DNA of 64,000 nt from Rhodospirillales bacterium (GTDB lineage Bacteria > Pseudomonadota > Alphaproteobacteria > Rhodospirillales > Casp-alpha2), in the NCBI GenBank assembly GCA_017644185.1, contig JAEPMA010000014.1:28998-92997 (forward strand). The letters are read 5' to 3'. How positions within the stretch are numbered: position 1 is the stretch's first letter; each line of letters starts with the position of its first letter. The notes under the pieces are model-generated. The model did not search any database and had not been told where the DNA came from. It worked only from the letters and a program-made list of their open reading frames with translations. Positions 1-10,411 of this stretch are shown here, in pieces. A program made the position numbers and the translations under genes.

Positions 1-735
1 GTGGTGTCGCTCCAGAACGGCATCAACGAACACCTGATCGCCGAGGTCGTGGGTGCCGACAAGACGGTGGGATGCATCGCGAGCCAGATTTCGTTGTCTC
101 TACCCAGTCCCGGCGATATTCAGCGCAAAATTAAAAAAGGCGGCGACCAACACACCGTGTTCCGGGTCGGTGAGATATCTGGCGAAGTCACACCACGTGT
201 CCAGGAAGTCGCCGATATGTTGTCATGTATCGACAGCACGCTCGCCACTGATAATCTGATGGGGGAACGCTGGTCGAAACTAGCCGCCAATGCCATGCGC
301 AATCCGGTATCCGCCGCGACGCAACAAGGCGCGAACACCAACGACAAGGACGACCACATCCGAAGAATTACCATCGGGCTTGCCGCCGAAGCCGTCCGCG
401 TGGCGCGCGCCGAGGGGGTAAAACTGGTCAAGATCATGGGGCTCACGCCCGACGACTTGGTGGGCGCGGATGAAGGAAATCCGGACGCGACCAAGACCGT
501 GCTCGATAAATTCCATGCCGACATGGAGCGCAGAAAGGACAGCCAACGCCCCTCGATGGCGCAGGATGTCGCCAAGGGCCGGCCGACGGAAATCGACCAC
601 ATCAACGGCCTGATCGCGGACCGGGGGAAACTGCATAATATCCCGACGCCCTTGAACGACGGTATCCGCAGTGTCATCAAGAATATCGACGCCGGAAAAA
701 TCAAACCCGGCCCCGAGACACTGCGCGATCTGTAA
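1..735 (+). CDS. Ketopantoate reductase (PanE/ApbA) family protein, 5' partial
   Basis: NAD(P)H-dependent reductase of the 2-dehydropantoate 2-reductase family. The visible part begins at the LQNG stretch that closes the Rossmann domain, so about 90 N-terminal residues, including the GxGxxG loop, lie before the window; the GTG at base 1 is only the first codon visible. The C-terminal helical domain is typical: a W-KL-NA-NP segment (catalytic Lys and Asn region) near residues 91-103, then S-QD and GRPTEID-NG near residues 184-202. The next gene, a phosphotransacetylase-family gene, starts 15 bases downstream. Pantothenate synthesis is the default role. Methylobacterium has a paralogue, PanE2, that reduces oxalyl-CoA to glyoxylate, and the oxalate genes lie 13 kb away, so that role is possible but unproven. 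Confidence 0.85.
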   Translation: MVSLQNGINEHLIAEVVGADKTVGCIASQISLSLPSPGDIQRKIKKGGDQHTVFRVGEISGEVTPRVQEVADMLSCIDSTLATDNLMGERWSKLAANAMRNPVSAATQQGANTNDKDDHIRRITIGLAAEAVRVARAEGVKLVKIMGLTPDDLVGADEGNPDATKTVLDKFHADMERRKDSQRPSMAQDVAKGRPTEIDHINGLIADRGKLHNIPTPLNDGIRSVIKNIDAGKIKPGPETLRDL

Positions 736-750
736 GGATACAATCGTTTC

Positions 751-1674
751 ATGCTGAGTGATCATCCGTTCGAGGTCCCCCATGACCTCATCGAAAAAGC
801 CAAGAGACTGCCCGCCGTCTCGATGGCCGTCGCGGGGGCCGATCATCCGGTCGCCCTCGAAAGCGCCAAGCAGGCGACGGACGCGGGGCTGATCATCCCG
901 ACATTGGTCGGCGATAAGTCGGATATCGAGCGGATCGCGAAGGACCTCGGGTGGGATATCACCGGCATCCGGGTCGTGAATTCCAAACCCGAACAACACG
1001 CCGCCGACGCCGCGGTCCAATTGGCGTCGAAGAACGAAGTGCAGTCCTTGATGAAGGGGCAGTTGCACACCGACAGCATCATGCGGGCCGTGGTGCAGCG
1101 GGACGCGGGTTTGAGGACCGACCGCCGCATCTCTCACGTGTTTCACATGACCGCGCCAGGATCGGACAAGGTTTTGATGATTTCGGATGCGTCGGTCAAC
1201 GTCGCACCGAACGAGGAAACCCTCCTTCACATCGTCCAGAACTCAGTCGATCTGGCGCACGCGCTTGGGTATGAGCTCCCGAAGGTGGCGATGCTGTCCG
1301 GATCGGAAAGCGTGATCGACAGCATGCCGTCGACGATCCTCGCGCGGAAAATCGTCGAGCGCGCGAACTCGGGTGAGGTCGAGGGCGCCGACGTCGACGG
1401 ACCGTTCGCGTTCGACAACGCGGTGTCGCCTGAGGCTGCAAAATTAAAAGGCATTTCCGGCCCGGTCGCCGGTCAGGCGGATATTCTGGTCACGCCCAAC
1501 ATCGAAATGGCCAACGGTTTGTTCAAAATGCTGGTCTATTTCAGATCCGCGCTCGCCGCGGGGGTCGTATTAGGTGCGAAAGTCCCCGTCGTGCTCACCA
1601 GCCGCGCCGACCCGCCCGAAGCGCGCTTCGCCGCCTGCGCCATCGCGCAGTTACGGGCCGCGCACGACGCCTGA
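751..1674 (+). CDS. Phosphate acetyl/butyryltransferase family protein
   Basis: This 307-residue protein matches the phosphotransacetylase/phosphotransbutyrylase fold (acyl-CoA + Pi to acyl phosphate + CoA). Recognisable features are the early HPVALESAKQA-like segment with LVGD near residues 28-50, the central MKGQLHTDS segment near 109-117, VLMISDASVN near 146-155, and a C-terminal ILVTPNIE-NG segment near 245-255. The length fits a free-standing enzyme rather than the longer DRTGG-Pta fusion. It follows the PanE-like gene closely, so the two probably share a transcript. No acetate kinase gene is seen beside it. The acyl group handled cannot be told from sequence. Hairpin repeats follow immediately downstream. 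Confidence 0.88.
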   Translation: MLSDHPFEVPHDLIEKAKRLPAVSMAVAGADHPVALESAKQATDAGLIIPTLVGDKSDIERIAKDLGWDITGIRVVNSKPEQHAADAAVQLASKNEVQSLMKGQLHTDSIMRAVVQRDAGLRTDRRISHVFHMTAPGSDKVLMISDASVNVAPNEETLLHIVQNSVDLAHALGYELPKVAMLSGSESVIDSMPSTILARKIVERANSGEVEGADVDGPFAFDNAVSPEAAKLKGISGPVAGQADILVTPNIEMANGLFKMLVYFRSALAAGVVLGAKVPVVLTSRADPPEARFAACAIAQLRAAHDA

Positions 1675-1689
1675 TTCTTATCCTTCATA

Positions 1690-1820
1690 AGCCCCCTCAC
1701 CTAACCTCTCCCCCACTCGTGGGGGAGAGGGATAAGGCGGTGCGTCAGGGTCCCTCTCCCCCGGTTACGGGGGAGGGGACAGAGCCTGCCCCCGCGAAGG
1801 CGGGGGTGAGGGGGAAGCTT
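1690..1820. repeat. Cluster of GC-rich palindromic repeats
   Basis: Three hairpins stand in tandem between two convergent genes: arms 1705-1716/1719-1730 (12 bp, perfect), 1756-1763/1768-1775, and 1789-1795/1800-1806. All contain C5/G5 runs and are embedded in CCCTCACC...GGTGAGGGGG-type text. A related cluster lies at 53060-53155. It looks like a REP/intergenic palindrome family and may also end transcription from both sides. Confidence 0.75.
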
Positions 1821-1823
1821 GAC

Positions 1824-2246
1824 CTAGTGCAGGCTCGGCCCGGCCTCTTCGTCGTCGAGGTCTTCATCCTCGGGCGCGTCCGGGCACGGCCCCGCCTGAT
1901 GCGAGACCATGCGCCATTGACCGCCCTCACGCACGAAGGCGTTGGTCGCGATCAGCGTGCCGCCGCCTAACGTCTCGTAACATATGACCAGGGCAACGTT
2001 GTCGTATGAAAGCACGCGGGGCGAATGCATCTGCATGTCGCTGACGCCGGGATCGGAAAGAATGTGATCCCAACTCCGCATGATCTCGGCCCGGTCATAG
2101 ATCGGTGTCGCGCCGGGATGAAGACAGACGACCGGCGCATCGTCCGCCCAGACGCCGTTCATCGCCTCGACGTCGCCGGATGCGAACGCGGCATAGAACG
2201 CCTCGTTCGCGAACAGGATCTTCTCGTTCTCCGGCCCCCGCGCCAT
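1824..2246 (-). CDS. SnoaL/NTF2-like protein (DUF4440-type)
   Basis: A 140-residue single-domain protein with the cone-shaped NTF2 fold pattern: N-terminal helix (NEAFYAAFASGDVEAM), the W-ADDAPVVC strand, a HPG motif, I-SWDHIL, and a final strand WRMVSHQAGP. The tail is acidic (PEDEDLDDEE). The closest general description is a SnoaL-like polyketide-cyclase or calcium/calmodulin kinase-association type domain; function cannot be assigned. The chosen ATG at 2246 overlaps the stop of the upstream TPP-enzyme gene as TAATG, so the two are probably translationally coupled. An extended reading frame upstream lies inside that gene and was rejected. Confidence 0.82.
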   Translation of the reverse strand: MARGPENEKILFANEAFYAAFASGDVEAMNGVWADDAPVVCLHPGATPIYDRAEIMRSWDHILSDPGVSDMQMHSPRVLSYDNVALVICYETLGGGTLIATNAFVREGGQWRMVSHQAGPCPDAPEDEDLDDEEAGPSLH

Positions 2247-3886
2247 TAAAGGGCGCTCAGTTTGCGGCCGGGCGCGATATCGTCCGGGTCGATCCGAACT
2301 TCGATCAACGCCATCCGGTCGTTTTTCAGCGCGTCTTCGAGCGCCGGTCGGAACGCGTCGGTCTCCGTCACCAGATACCCCTTCCCCCCGTACGCTTCGC
2401 AAAGCGCCGGAAAGTCCGGGTTGATGATGTCGGTGCCTGAAACCCGGTCCGGGAAGCGGCGTTCCTGGTGCATGCGGATGGTGCCGTAGATCCCGTTGTT
2501 GATGACGATGAAGATACACTTGGCGCCATACTGAAGGGCGGTGCCCAACTCATTACAGTTCATCTGGAAGCAGCCATCACCCGCGAACGAGACGACGACT
2601 TTTTCCGGGTGCATCAGCTTCGCCGCCACCGCCGCCGGCACCCCATACCCCATCGCCCCCGATGTCGGCGCAAGTTGGGTCCCCGGCTTCCGGTAACGGT
2701 GATAGCGGTGCACCCAGATCGCGTAGTTCCCCGCACCGTTCGTCACGATGGCGTCATCGGGTAGAAGATCGCGGACCGTTTCCATAATCGCGCCGATGTC
2801 GACGGCACCGTCCATCTTCGCAGGCGTGGTGAAGTCGATATAGTCGCCATGCGCGGCTTTGGCGTCGTCGGCCCATTTCGAGCTATCGACCGGTTCCATC
2901 TCGGCGCAGGCCTCGAGGAAGCGCGTCACGTCGGCGTGGATCGGCAGTTCTGCGGCATAGACGCGGTTGAGTTCCTCCCCCGACGGATGCACGTGGATCA
3001 ACGGCTGATCCGGGTGCAAAGGTTTCAAAAGCTCATATCCCCCCGTCGTCATCTCGCCCAGGCGCGGGCCGATGACGATCAACGGGTCGGCGGTTTTGAC
3101 CCGGTCGATGAGTTTCGGATCGGCCCCGATCCCCACATGCCCCGCATACAAGGGGTGCATGTTGTCGAAGCAATCCTGGCGGCGGAACGCGCACGATACG
3201 GGCAGGTTGTTGGCTTCGGCGAATTTGGTCAGCGCTTTCGTCGCCGCCGGGGTCCAGCCCCCGCCCCCGACCATCACCAAAGGCCGCTTGCCCTTGGAAA
3301 GGCGCTCACGGAACTTCTCGACATCGGACGAAGACACACCCGGCCGGGCGATGGTGACCGGTTTCGTTTCCGGCGCGTCCGCCTTGGCGGCCAGCATATC
3401 TTCAGGCAGCGCCAAAACGACCGGGCCGGGCCGGCCGGAAAGCGCGGTCTGGAATGCACGCGACATGTATTCAGGCACGCGAGACGTCTCGTCGATCTGG
3501 GCGACCCACTTCGCCATCTCGCCGAACATGCGGCGGTAGTCGATTTCCTGGAACGCTTCGCGGTCGGCCTGATCGCGGGCGACCTGGCCGATCAATACGA
3601 TCATCGGGGTCGAATCCTGAAAACCGGTGTGCACGCCGATGGAGGCGTGCGTGGCGCCCGGTCCGCGCGTGACCATCACCACGCCCGGCTTGCCGGTCAG
3701 TTTCCCGTACGCTTCCGCCATGTTGGCGGCGCCGCCTTCGTTGCGGCAGATCGTTACCTTGATCCGGTTGGAGACGTCGTAAAGCGCATCCAGAACCGCC
3801 AGATAGCTCTCCCCCGGCACCAGAAAAACCCTGTCGATATCGTTGGCGACAAGCGCCTCCACGACCATCTGACCGCCCGTTCTCAT
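2246..3886 (-). CDS. Thiamine-diphosphate enzyme, acetolactate synthase-like
   Basis: A 546-residue three-domain ThDP enzyme. The N-terminal PYR domain carries the catalytic glutamate (E50 in CRNEGGAANMAE) and the GPGATH motif. The central domain has a VMVGGGG start. The C-terminal PP domain has the Mg/ThDP motif AGDGCFQM...INN around residues 437-465. The glutamate argues against glyoxylate carboligase, which lacks it. It is a stand-alone large subunit with no IlvN-type regulatory gene nearby, so it is probably not the branched-chain synthase but one of the many uncharacterised relatives. AAGGAA sits upstream of the ATG. It overlaps by one base with the SnoaL-like gene. Confidence 0.88.
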   Translation of the reverse strand: MRTGGQMVVEALVANDIDRVFLVPGESYLAVLDALYDVSNRIKVTICRNEGGAANMAEAYGKLTGKPGVVMVTRGPGATHASIGVHTGFQDSTPMIVLIGQVARDQADREAFQEIDYRRMFGEMAKWVAQIDETSRVPEYMSRAFQTALSGRPGPVVLALPEDMLAAKADAPETKPVTIARPGVSSSDVEKFRERLSKGKRPLVMVGGGGWTPAATKALTKFAEANNLPVSCAFRRQDCFDNMHPLYAGHVGIGADPKLIDRVKTADPLIVIGPRLGEMTTGGYELLKPLHPDQPLIHVHPSGEELNRVYAAELPIHADVTRFLEACAEMEPVDSSKWADDAKAAHGDYIDFTTPAKMDGAVDIGAIMETVRDLLPDDAIVTNGAGNYAIWVHRYHRYRKPGTQLAPTSGAMGYGVPAAVAAKLMHPEKVVVSFAGDGCFQMNCNELGTALQYGAKCIFIVINNGIYGTIRMHQERRFPDRVSGTDIINPDFPALCEAYGGKGYLVTETDAFRPALEDALKNDRMALIEVRIDPDDIAPGRKLSAL

Positions 3887-3984
3887 TTCACGATTTCCTT
3901 CCCTAGATTGGCCCTAGCCTGATTTTCTGCATCTTCGCGAAGCACCGGGGGCTTTGCAATCCCGGGGACGCGATATCCGAAAAG

Positions 3985-4001
3985 TTGGCCCCGGTTTTGC
4001 T
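3985..4001 (+). promoter_or_regulatory. Candidate sigma-54 (-24/-12) promoter for amtB-glnK
   Basis: TTGGCCCCGGTTTTGCT has the invariant GG (3987-3988) and GC (3999-4000) separated by 10 bases, close to the YTGGCAC-N5-TTGCW consensus. It lies about 160 bases before the amtB ATG. RpoN/NtrC control of amtB-glnK is established in many proteobacteria. No convincing NtrC enhancer site was recognised in the 100 bases upstream. Confidence 0.6.
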
Positions 4002-4159
4002 GATATCCGGGTGTTACGGGAGAAACCAACGTCCAGTCCCGATTTATGCCCTCGTTTTAGGCATTTTTCGGATCGGACTGGTCAAGGTGTATGCAGTGAA
4101 GCGGTGCGTCACACGGCTTGGGAGAGCCAGCGCCGCTTCGACAACTCGGAGGAAACACG

Positions 4160-5814
<1,655 letters not shown>

Positions 5815-5831
5815 CACTCGAATAATCGAAC

Positions 5832-5918
5832 GTCATTCCGGGCGCGGCTTTCCTCCGATCTTCGATCGGCAAGGAAAGTCAGCGACCCGGATAAATTCCG
5901 GGTTTCGGCCGGGATGAC
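5832..5918. repeat. Compound intergenic palindrome
   Basis: The outer arms GTCATTCCGGG-type (5832-5842) and CCGGGATGAC-type (5909-5918) are nearly complementary. Inside are a long hairpin (5848-5854 + 5855-5860 pairing with 5864-5869 + 5872-5878) and a short one (5886-5891/5897-5902). The RNA could fold as a three-way junction. It separates convergent glnK and the formate dehydrogenase gene and may serve as a bidirectional terminator. The TCATTCCGGG...GGGATGAC style is common in alphaproteobacterial intergenic repeats. Confidence 0.7.
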
Positions 5919-5932
5919 GGGAAGCGGATTGT

Positions 5933-8695
5933 CTAAGCCGCCGGCTCCACTTTGGCCGCACAGTACTTGAATTCCGGAATCTTGCCGATCGGATCCAACT
6001 GCGGGTTGGTCAGCTCGTTGGCCGACGCTTCCACGTACGCGAACGGAATGAAGATCGACCCGGGCGCGACCGCGTTGTCGGCGCGCACCGCGATTTCGAT
6101 CTGACCGCGGCGCGTCGAGACCTTCACCTTGTCGCCCGGTTCGATCCCGAACTTGGCGATGTCGAGAGTGTTCATCTGCACGGTCGGGGTCGGCTGCACC
6201 TGATCCAAGACGTAAGATCTGCGCGTCATGGCCCCCGTGTGCCAATGCTCGAGCTGGCGGCCGGTAATCAGGATATAGGGGAACTGCTTGTCCGGCTGCT
6301 CGTTGGGCGGTGTCACCTGCGCCGGCACGAACTTCCCAAGACCATCGTCGGTCGCGAAGCGGTCCGCGAAGACGATGTCCTCGCCCGGATGATCGGGCGC
6401 CGGGCACGGATAGGTGACAGAGTTCTCGGTTTTGAGGCGGTCATAAGTGATGTTGTCGAGGGACGGCATCGCCTTTTTCATCTCGGCGAAGACATCGCCC
6501 GGATTCTTGTACGACCACTTGAGACCCATCTTCTTGGCGATCTGGACGGTGATCCACCAGTCGGGCTTGGCATCGCCCGGCGCATCCACCGCTTTCCGGC
6601 CCATCTGCACCTGACGGTTGGTGTTCGACACCGTGCCGTCTTTTTCGGGCCAGGCGGTCGCGGGTAATACCACATCCGCGAACATCGCGGTTTCGGTCAG
6701 GAAGATATCCTGCACGACCAGGTGATCGAGCTTCGCCAACGCATCGCGCGCGTGATTGGCGTCCGGGTCCGACATCGCCGGGTTTTCACCCATGATGTAC
6801 ATGCCCTTGATTTCGTCGTGGTGGATGGCGTGCACGATCTCAACCACCGTGAGCCCCGGGTTCGGGTCGAGCTTGGTCCCCCAAAGCTCTTCGAACCGCT
6901 GACGCAACCCATCGTTCCCCACTTTCATATAGTCCGGGAATACCATCGGGATCAGCCCGGCGTCGGAGGCGCCCTGCACGTTGTTCTGACCGCGCAGCGG
7001 GTGCAGCCCGGTGCCGGGACGCCCCGTCTGGCCGGTCATCAGCGCCAGCGAAATCAGGCAGCGCGCGTTGTCGGTGCCGTGCGTGTGCTGCGACACGCCC
7101 ATGCCCCAGAACACGATCGAGCGGCCGGCCGTCGCATACTTGCGGGCCACGGTGCGCAGTTCGTCGGCGCCGATGCCGCAGACCTCTTCCATCTTTTCGG
7201 GCGAGAAGTCCTTCAAGTGCTTCTGCATGCTCTTGAAGCCCTCGGTGTGCCCCTGGATGTACTGCTGGTCGTACAATCCCTCCTCGACGATCACGTGCAT
7301 GATCGCGTTGAGCATGGCGACGTCGGACCCGGATTTGAACTGCAGCATGTGGGATGCGTGACGCTTCAAAGCCGTGCCGCGCGGATCCATGACGATCAGT
7401 TCCGCGCCCCTTTTAGCGGCTTGTTTGAAATACGTCGCCGCGACCGGATGGTTCTCGATCGGGTTGGCGCCGATCACGATAATGACGTCGGAATCCTTCA
7501 CCGCCGTGAACGGCGCGGTCACAGCCCCCGAGCCAATGCATTCCATCAGCGCCGCGACCGACGACGCGTGACAAAGCCGCGTGCAGTGATCGACGTTGTT
7601 CGAGCCGAACCCCGTGCGCACCAGTTTCTGGAACAGATACGCCTCTTCGTTCGAGCATTTGGCGGAACCAAAGCCCGCGAGCCCCTTGGGCCCGTGTTCC
7701 TTGCGGATATTCTTCAAGCCGTCGGCTGCCGCCTTCAACGCCTCTTCCCACGTCGCTTCGCGGAAATGGGTCCACGGGTTGCGCGGATCGATATTGATGC
7801 CCTTGGGTTTGCCGGGCTTGCGGATCATCGGTTTTTCAAGACGTTCCGGGCTGGTCACATAGTCGAACCCGAACCGTCCCTTGACGCACAACCGGTTCTC
7901 GTTCGCCTTCCCCGACGCGCCGTCGACCCAAGCGATCTCGTCCTTGCCGGTCTTCTTGTTCTTTTTAACGTTGTAGACGATCTGGCAGCCGACCCCGCAA
8001 TAGGGGCACACCGACTGCACCTGTTTATCGGCGACGCGCGCGCCCTTACCTTTGTCGTCGATAATCGTCTTCGGCATCAAAGCACCGGTCGGGCACGCCT
8101 GGACGCACTCCCCACACGCCACACACGTCGAATTACCCATCGGATCGTCGAAGTCGAACACAATCTTGGCGTCGTGGCCGCGCGACGCCATCCCAATGAC
8201 GTCGTTGACCTGCACTTCGCGGCAGGCACGGACACAGAGATTACAGTGGATGCACGCGTCCAGATTGACCGCCATCGCGGAATGCGAAACATCCGGCTTG
8301 GGCCGGTGCCCCTTCGGGAAGCGCGACGTCTTCACGTTCATCGCCTTGGTCCACTTGATGAAGTCGGACTCGCTATCGTGCGCGTCCTTCATCTTGGGTT
8401 GGTCCGCCATCAGAAGTTCGATCACCATGCGGCGGGACGTCTTGGCGCGTTCGGAATCGGTCGTGACCTTCATCCCGTCGGCGGGCGTGCGGACACACGA
8501 CGCGGCGAGCACGCGCTCGCCCTCGATTTCGACCATGCACGCGCGGCAGTTTCCATCCGCGCGGTAACCCGGCGCATCCTTCCAGCAGAGATGCGGAATG
8601 GTCGTCCCCTCGCGCTTCGCGACCTGCCAGATGGTCTCGCCGGCCTCGGCGGTGACCTGTTTCCCGTCCAGAGTGAAGGTGATTTTATCCGCCAT
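5933..8695 (-). CDS. fdh1A: NAD-linked formate dehydrogenase, catalytic alpha subunit
   Basis: A 920-residue Mo/W-bis-MGD oxidoreductase oxidising formate to CO2. Domain order: plant-type 2Fe-2S domain (residues 1-80, Cys in CWKD, NCRAC, ASC), a histidine-containing cluster segment, a two-4Fe-4S ferredoxin domain (CIHCNLC and CVACGEC, about 145-210), the 4Fe-4S/Mo domain starting CPYCGVGC (about 230), the molybdopterin core, and the C-terminal dinucleotide-binding domain (LITGRQLEHWHTG). The metal ligand is cysteine C375 followed by H376 (TRLCH), where E. coli FdhF has selenocysteine. It overlaps the beta gene by one base (TGATG). The two-subunit layout matches Methylobacterium FDH1. No fdhD chaperone gene is in the window. 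Confidence 0.93.
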   Translation of the reverse strand: MADKITFTLDGKQVTAEAGETIWQVAKREGTTIPHLCWKDAPGYRADGNCRACMVEIEGERVLAASCVRTPADGMKVTTDSERAKTSRRMVIELLMADQPKMKDAHDSESDFIKWTKAMNVKTSRFPKGHRPKPDVSHSAMAVNLDACIHCNLCVRACREVQVNDVIGMASRGHDAKIVFDFDDPMGNSTCVACGECVQACPTGALMPKTIIDDKGKGARVADKQVQSVCPYCGVGCQIVYNVKKNKKTGKDEIAWVDGASGKANENRLCVKGRFGFDYVTSPERLEKPMIRKPGKPKGINIDPRNPWTHFREATWEEALKAAADGLKNIRKEHGPKGLAGFGSAKCSNEEAYLFQKLVRTGFGSNNVDHCTRLCHASSVAALMECIGSGAVTAPFTAVKDSDVIIVIGANPIENHPVAATYFKQAAKRGAELIVMDPRGTALKRHASHMLQFKSGSDVAMLNAIMHVIVEEGLYDQQYIQGHTEGFKSMQKHLKDFSPEKMEEVCGIGADELRTVARKYATAGRSIVFWGMGVSQHTHGTDNARCLISLALMTGQTGRPGTGLHPLRGQNNVQGASDAGLIPMVFPDYMKVGNDGLRQRFEELWGTKLDPNPGLTVVEIVHAIHHDEIKGMYIMGENPAMSDPDANHARDALAKLDHLVVQDIFLTETAMFADVVLPATAWPEKDGTVSNTNRQVQMGRKAVDAPGDAKPDWWITVQIAKKMGLKWSYKNPGDVFAEMKKAMPSLDNITYDRLKTENSVTYPCPAPDHPGEDIVFADRFATDDGLGKFVPAQVTPPNEQPDKQFPYILITGRQLEHWHTGAMTRRSYVLDQVQPTPTVQMNTLDIAKFGIEPGDKVKVSTRRGQIEIAVRADNAVAPGSIFIPFAYVEASANELTNPQLDPIGKIPEFKYCAAKVEPAA

Positions 8696-10398
8696 CAGCT
8701 CACTTCCTTCTTAAAATATTTCATCACCGAGCGGATCGGGTTCGGGGCCGCCTGCCCCAGACCGCAGATCGACGCATCGGCCATCGCCGTCGACAACTCG
8801 CCGAGCAGCCTGGTGTTCCACTTTTTCTCGCTCATCAGCTTAACAGCCTTTTCACAGCCGACGCGACAGGGGGTGCACTGCCCGCAGCTTTCGTCTTCGA
8901 AGAACTTGAGGAGGTTCACGGAGACGTCGCGCATGTGGTCCTTATCCGACAGGATCACCACCGCGTGCGAACCGACGAAGTGGCCGTATTTCTCGAGCTG
9001 CCCGAAATCGAGGGGAAGATTACCCATCTCCGCCGGCATGATCCCGCCCGAAGGCCCGCCCGGCAGATACCCCTTGAACGTGTGACCGTCGAGCATCCCG
9101 CCACAAGCTTCGATCAGCTCTTCCGCCGTCGCGCCCGCCGCCGTTAAAACCACGCCCGGTTGCTTGACCCGGCCGGAAACGGAATAAGACCGGTTGCCCT
9201 TGTGGCCTTCGCGGCCCTGTTTGATGAACCAGTCCGCCCCTTTGCTCAGGATCTCCGGCATCCAGAAAACGGTCTCGACGTTGTGCACAAGCGTCGGGCG
9301 ATCGAACACGCCGACCTGCGCGACATAGGGCGGACGGTGGCGCGGCAGGCCGCGCTTGCCCTCGATGCTCTCAATCATCGCGCTTTCCTCGCCGCAGATA
9401 TAGGCGCCCGCACCCCGGCGAAGATGGACGTAACCGGGTTCGATGATCTTCTTATTCTCCAACACCGCGATCTCTTTGGTGAGAACGCGATGGATATCCG
9501 GATACTCATCACGCAGATAGATATAGACGGCCTTCGCGTCGACGCCCCATGCGCCGATCAGCATACCTTCCAAGAACTGATGTGGTTTGGTTTCGAGATA
9601 GAGCTTATCCTTGAACGTCCCCGGCTCACCCTCGTCGCCGTTAATACACATGTATCTGGGCCCCTCGGCGGCACGTACGAAACCCCACTTGCGTCCGGAC
9701 GGGAACCCGGCCCCGCCAAGCCCCCGAAGACCCGCTTCCAAAAGCGTGTCCATCACCTGATCGGGGGTCTGCTTACCCTTCCTGAGGTCTTTCAGAACCT
9801 TGTAGCCGCCCGCCTTCACGTACGCGTCGAAGCTTTGATACTTCACGCGTGCGGGTTTGACGTCGCGATCCCTGGCCGCCTTCAGAAGCGACTGCACCGA
9901 CACGTGGCCAGTATAATTTTTGCCGATGGCCGCCGCGGGGGCCTTGTCGCAAAGCCCCATGCAGGGTGCGTGAACGACGCGCACATATTTCGGCGCCTTG
10001 TTGCCAAGTGCCTTGATGATGTCTTTCGCGCCGGCCATTTCGCAACTGAGCGAATCACAGACGCGGATCGTCACTTCAGGGGGGGCCTGTTCGCCTTCGC
10101 GGACCACGTCGAAGTGATGATAGAAGGTCGCGACCTCGTAGACTTCCGCCATCGCGAGCTTCATTTCTTCCGCCAGCGCCGCGAGATGGGCGGCGGACAG
10201 ATGACCGTACTTGTCCTGGATCAGGTGCAGGTGTTCGATCAGCAGGTCCCGCGCGCGCGACTTACCTTTCAGAAGCTGCTGCACTTCCTTTCTCGCGTCA
10301 GGCTGAACCTGGCGGCCTTTCGGGAAGGCGCGCGCCTTTTTCCGGTTACCACTTCCCGGGCGCTTGGGTTTGATTCTTTTCTTTTCGAATGTTTCCAT
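8695..10398 (-). CDS. fdh1B: Formate dehydrogenase beta subunit (NuoE-NuoF fusion)
   Basis: A 567-residue diaphorase subunit passing electrons from FdhA to NAD+. After a basic leader (res 1-45), the thioredoxin-like NuoE domain has four 2Fe-2S cysteines (CDSLSC and PCMGLC, about res 110-160). The NuoF domain follows with the FMN/NADH segment GLRGLGGAGFPSGRKW (about 229-244), GDEGEPGTFKD, and the 4Fe-4S motif CGQCTPCRVGC (about 503-513). The fusion and length closely match the beta subunit of Methylobacterium FDH1; in FdsABGCD-type enzymes these are separate genes. The isochorismatase-like gene ends 13 bases upstream, so they are likely cotranscribed. Confidence 0.93.
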   Translation of the reverse strand: METFEKKRIKPKRPGSGNRKKARAFPKGRQVQPDARKEVQQLLKGKSRARDLLIEHLHLIQDKYGHLSAAHLAALAEEMKLAMAEVYEVATFYHHFDVVREGEQAPPEVTIRVCDSLSCEMAGAKDIIKALGNKAPKYVRVVHAPCMGLCDKAPAAAIGKNYTGHVSVQSLLKAARDRDVKPARVKYQSFDAYVKAGGYKVLKDLRKGKQTPDQVMDTLLEAGLRGLGGAGFPSGRKWGFVRAAEGPRYMCINGDEGEPGTFKDKLYLETKPHQFLEGMLIGAWGVDAKAVYIYLRDEYPDIHRVLTKEIAVLENKKIIEPGYVHLRRGAGAYICGEESAMIESIEGKRGLPRHRPPYVAQVGVFDRPTLVHNVETVFWMPEILSKGADWFIKQGREGHKGNRSYSVSGRVKQPGVVLTAAGATAEELIEACGGMLDGHTFKGYLPGGPSGGIMPAEMGNLPLDFGQLEKYGHFVGSHAVVILSDKDHMRDVSVNLLKFFEDESCGQCTPCRVGCEKAVKLMSEKKWNTRLLGELSTAMADASICGLGQAAPNPIRSVMKYFKKEVS

Positions 10399-10411
10399 AA
10401 TCGCGCTTAGC

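Noticed and set aside
2246..3886. Glyoxylate carboligase or sulfoacetaldehyde acetyltransferase
   Set aside because: The glutamate at position 50 rules out Gcl. The Pta-family gene nearby first suggested Xsc, but Xsc-specific motifs were not recognised and the Pta gene is convergent rather than in the same operon.
7571..7573. Possible selenocysteine in the formate dehydrogenase
   Set aside because: The codon at the active-site position is TGT (cysteine, C375), and no in-frame TGA interrupts the gene.
6722..9085. Very long open frame (787 codons) on the + strand opposite the formate dehydrogenase genes
   Set aside because: A shadow frame caused by high GC and codon bias of the real minus-strand genes; it is rich in Arg, His and Asp, shows no family motif and lacks a ribosome site. 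The same applies to antisense frames opposite fhs (18344-19576), ureC and urtA.
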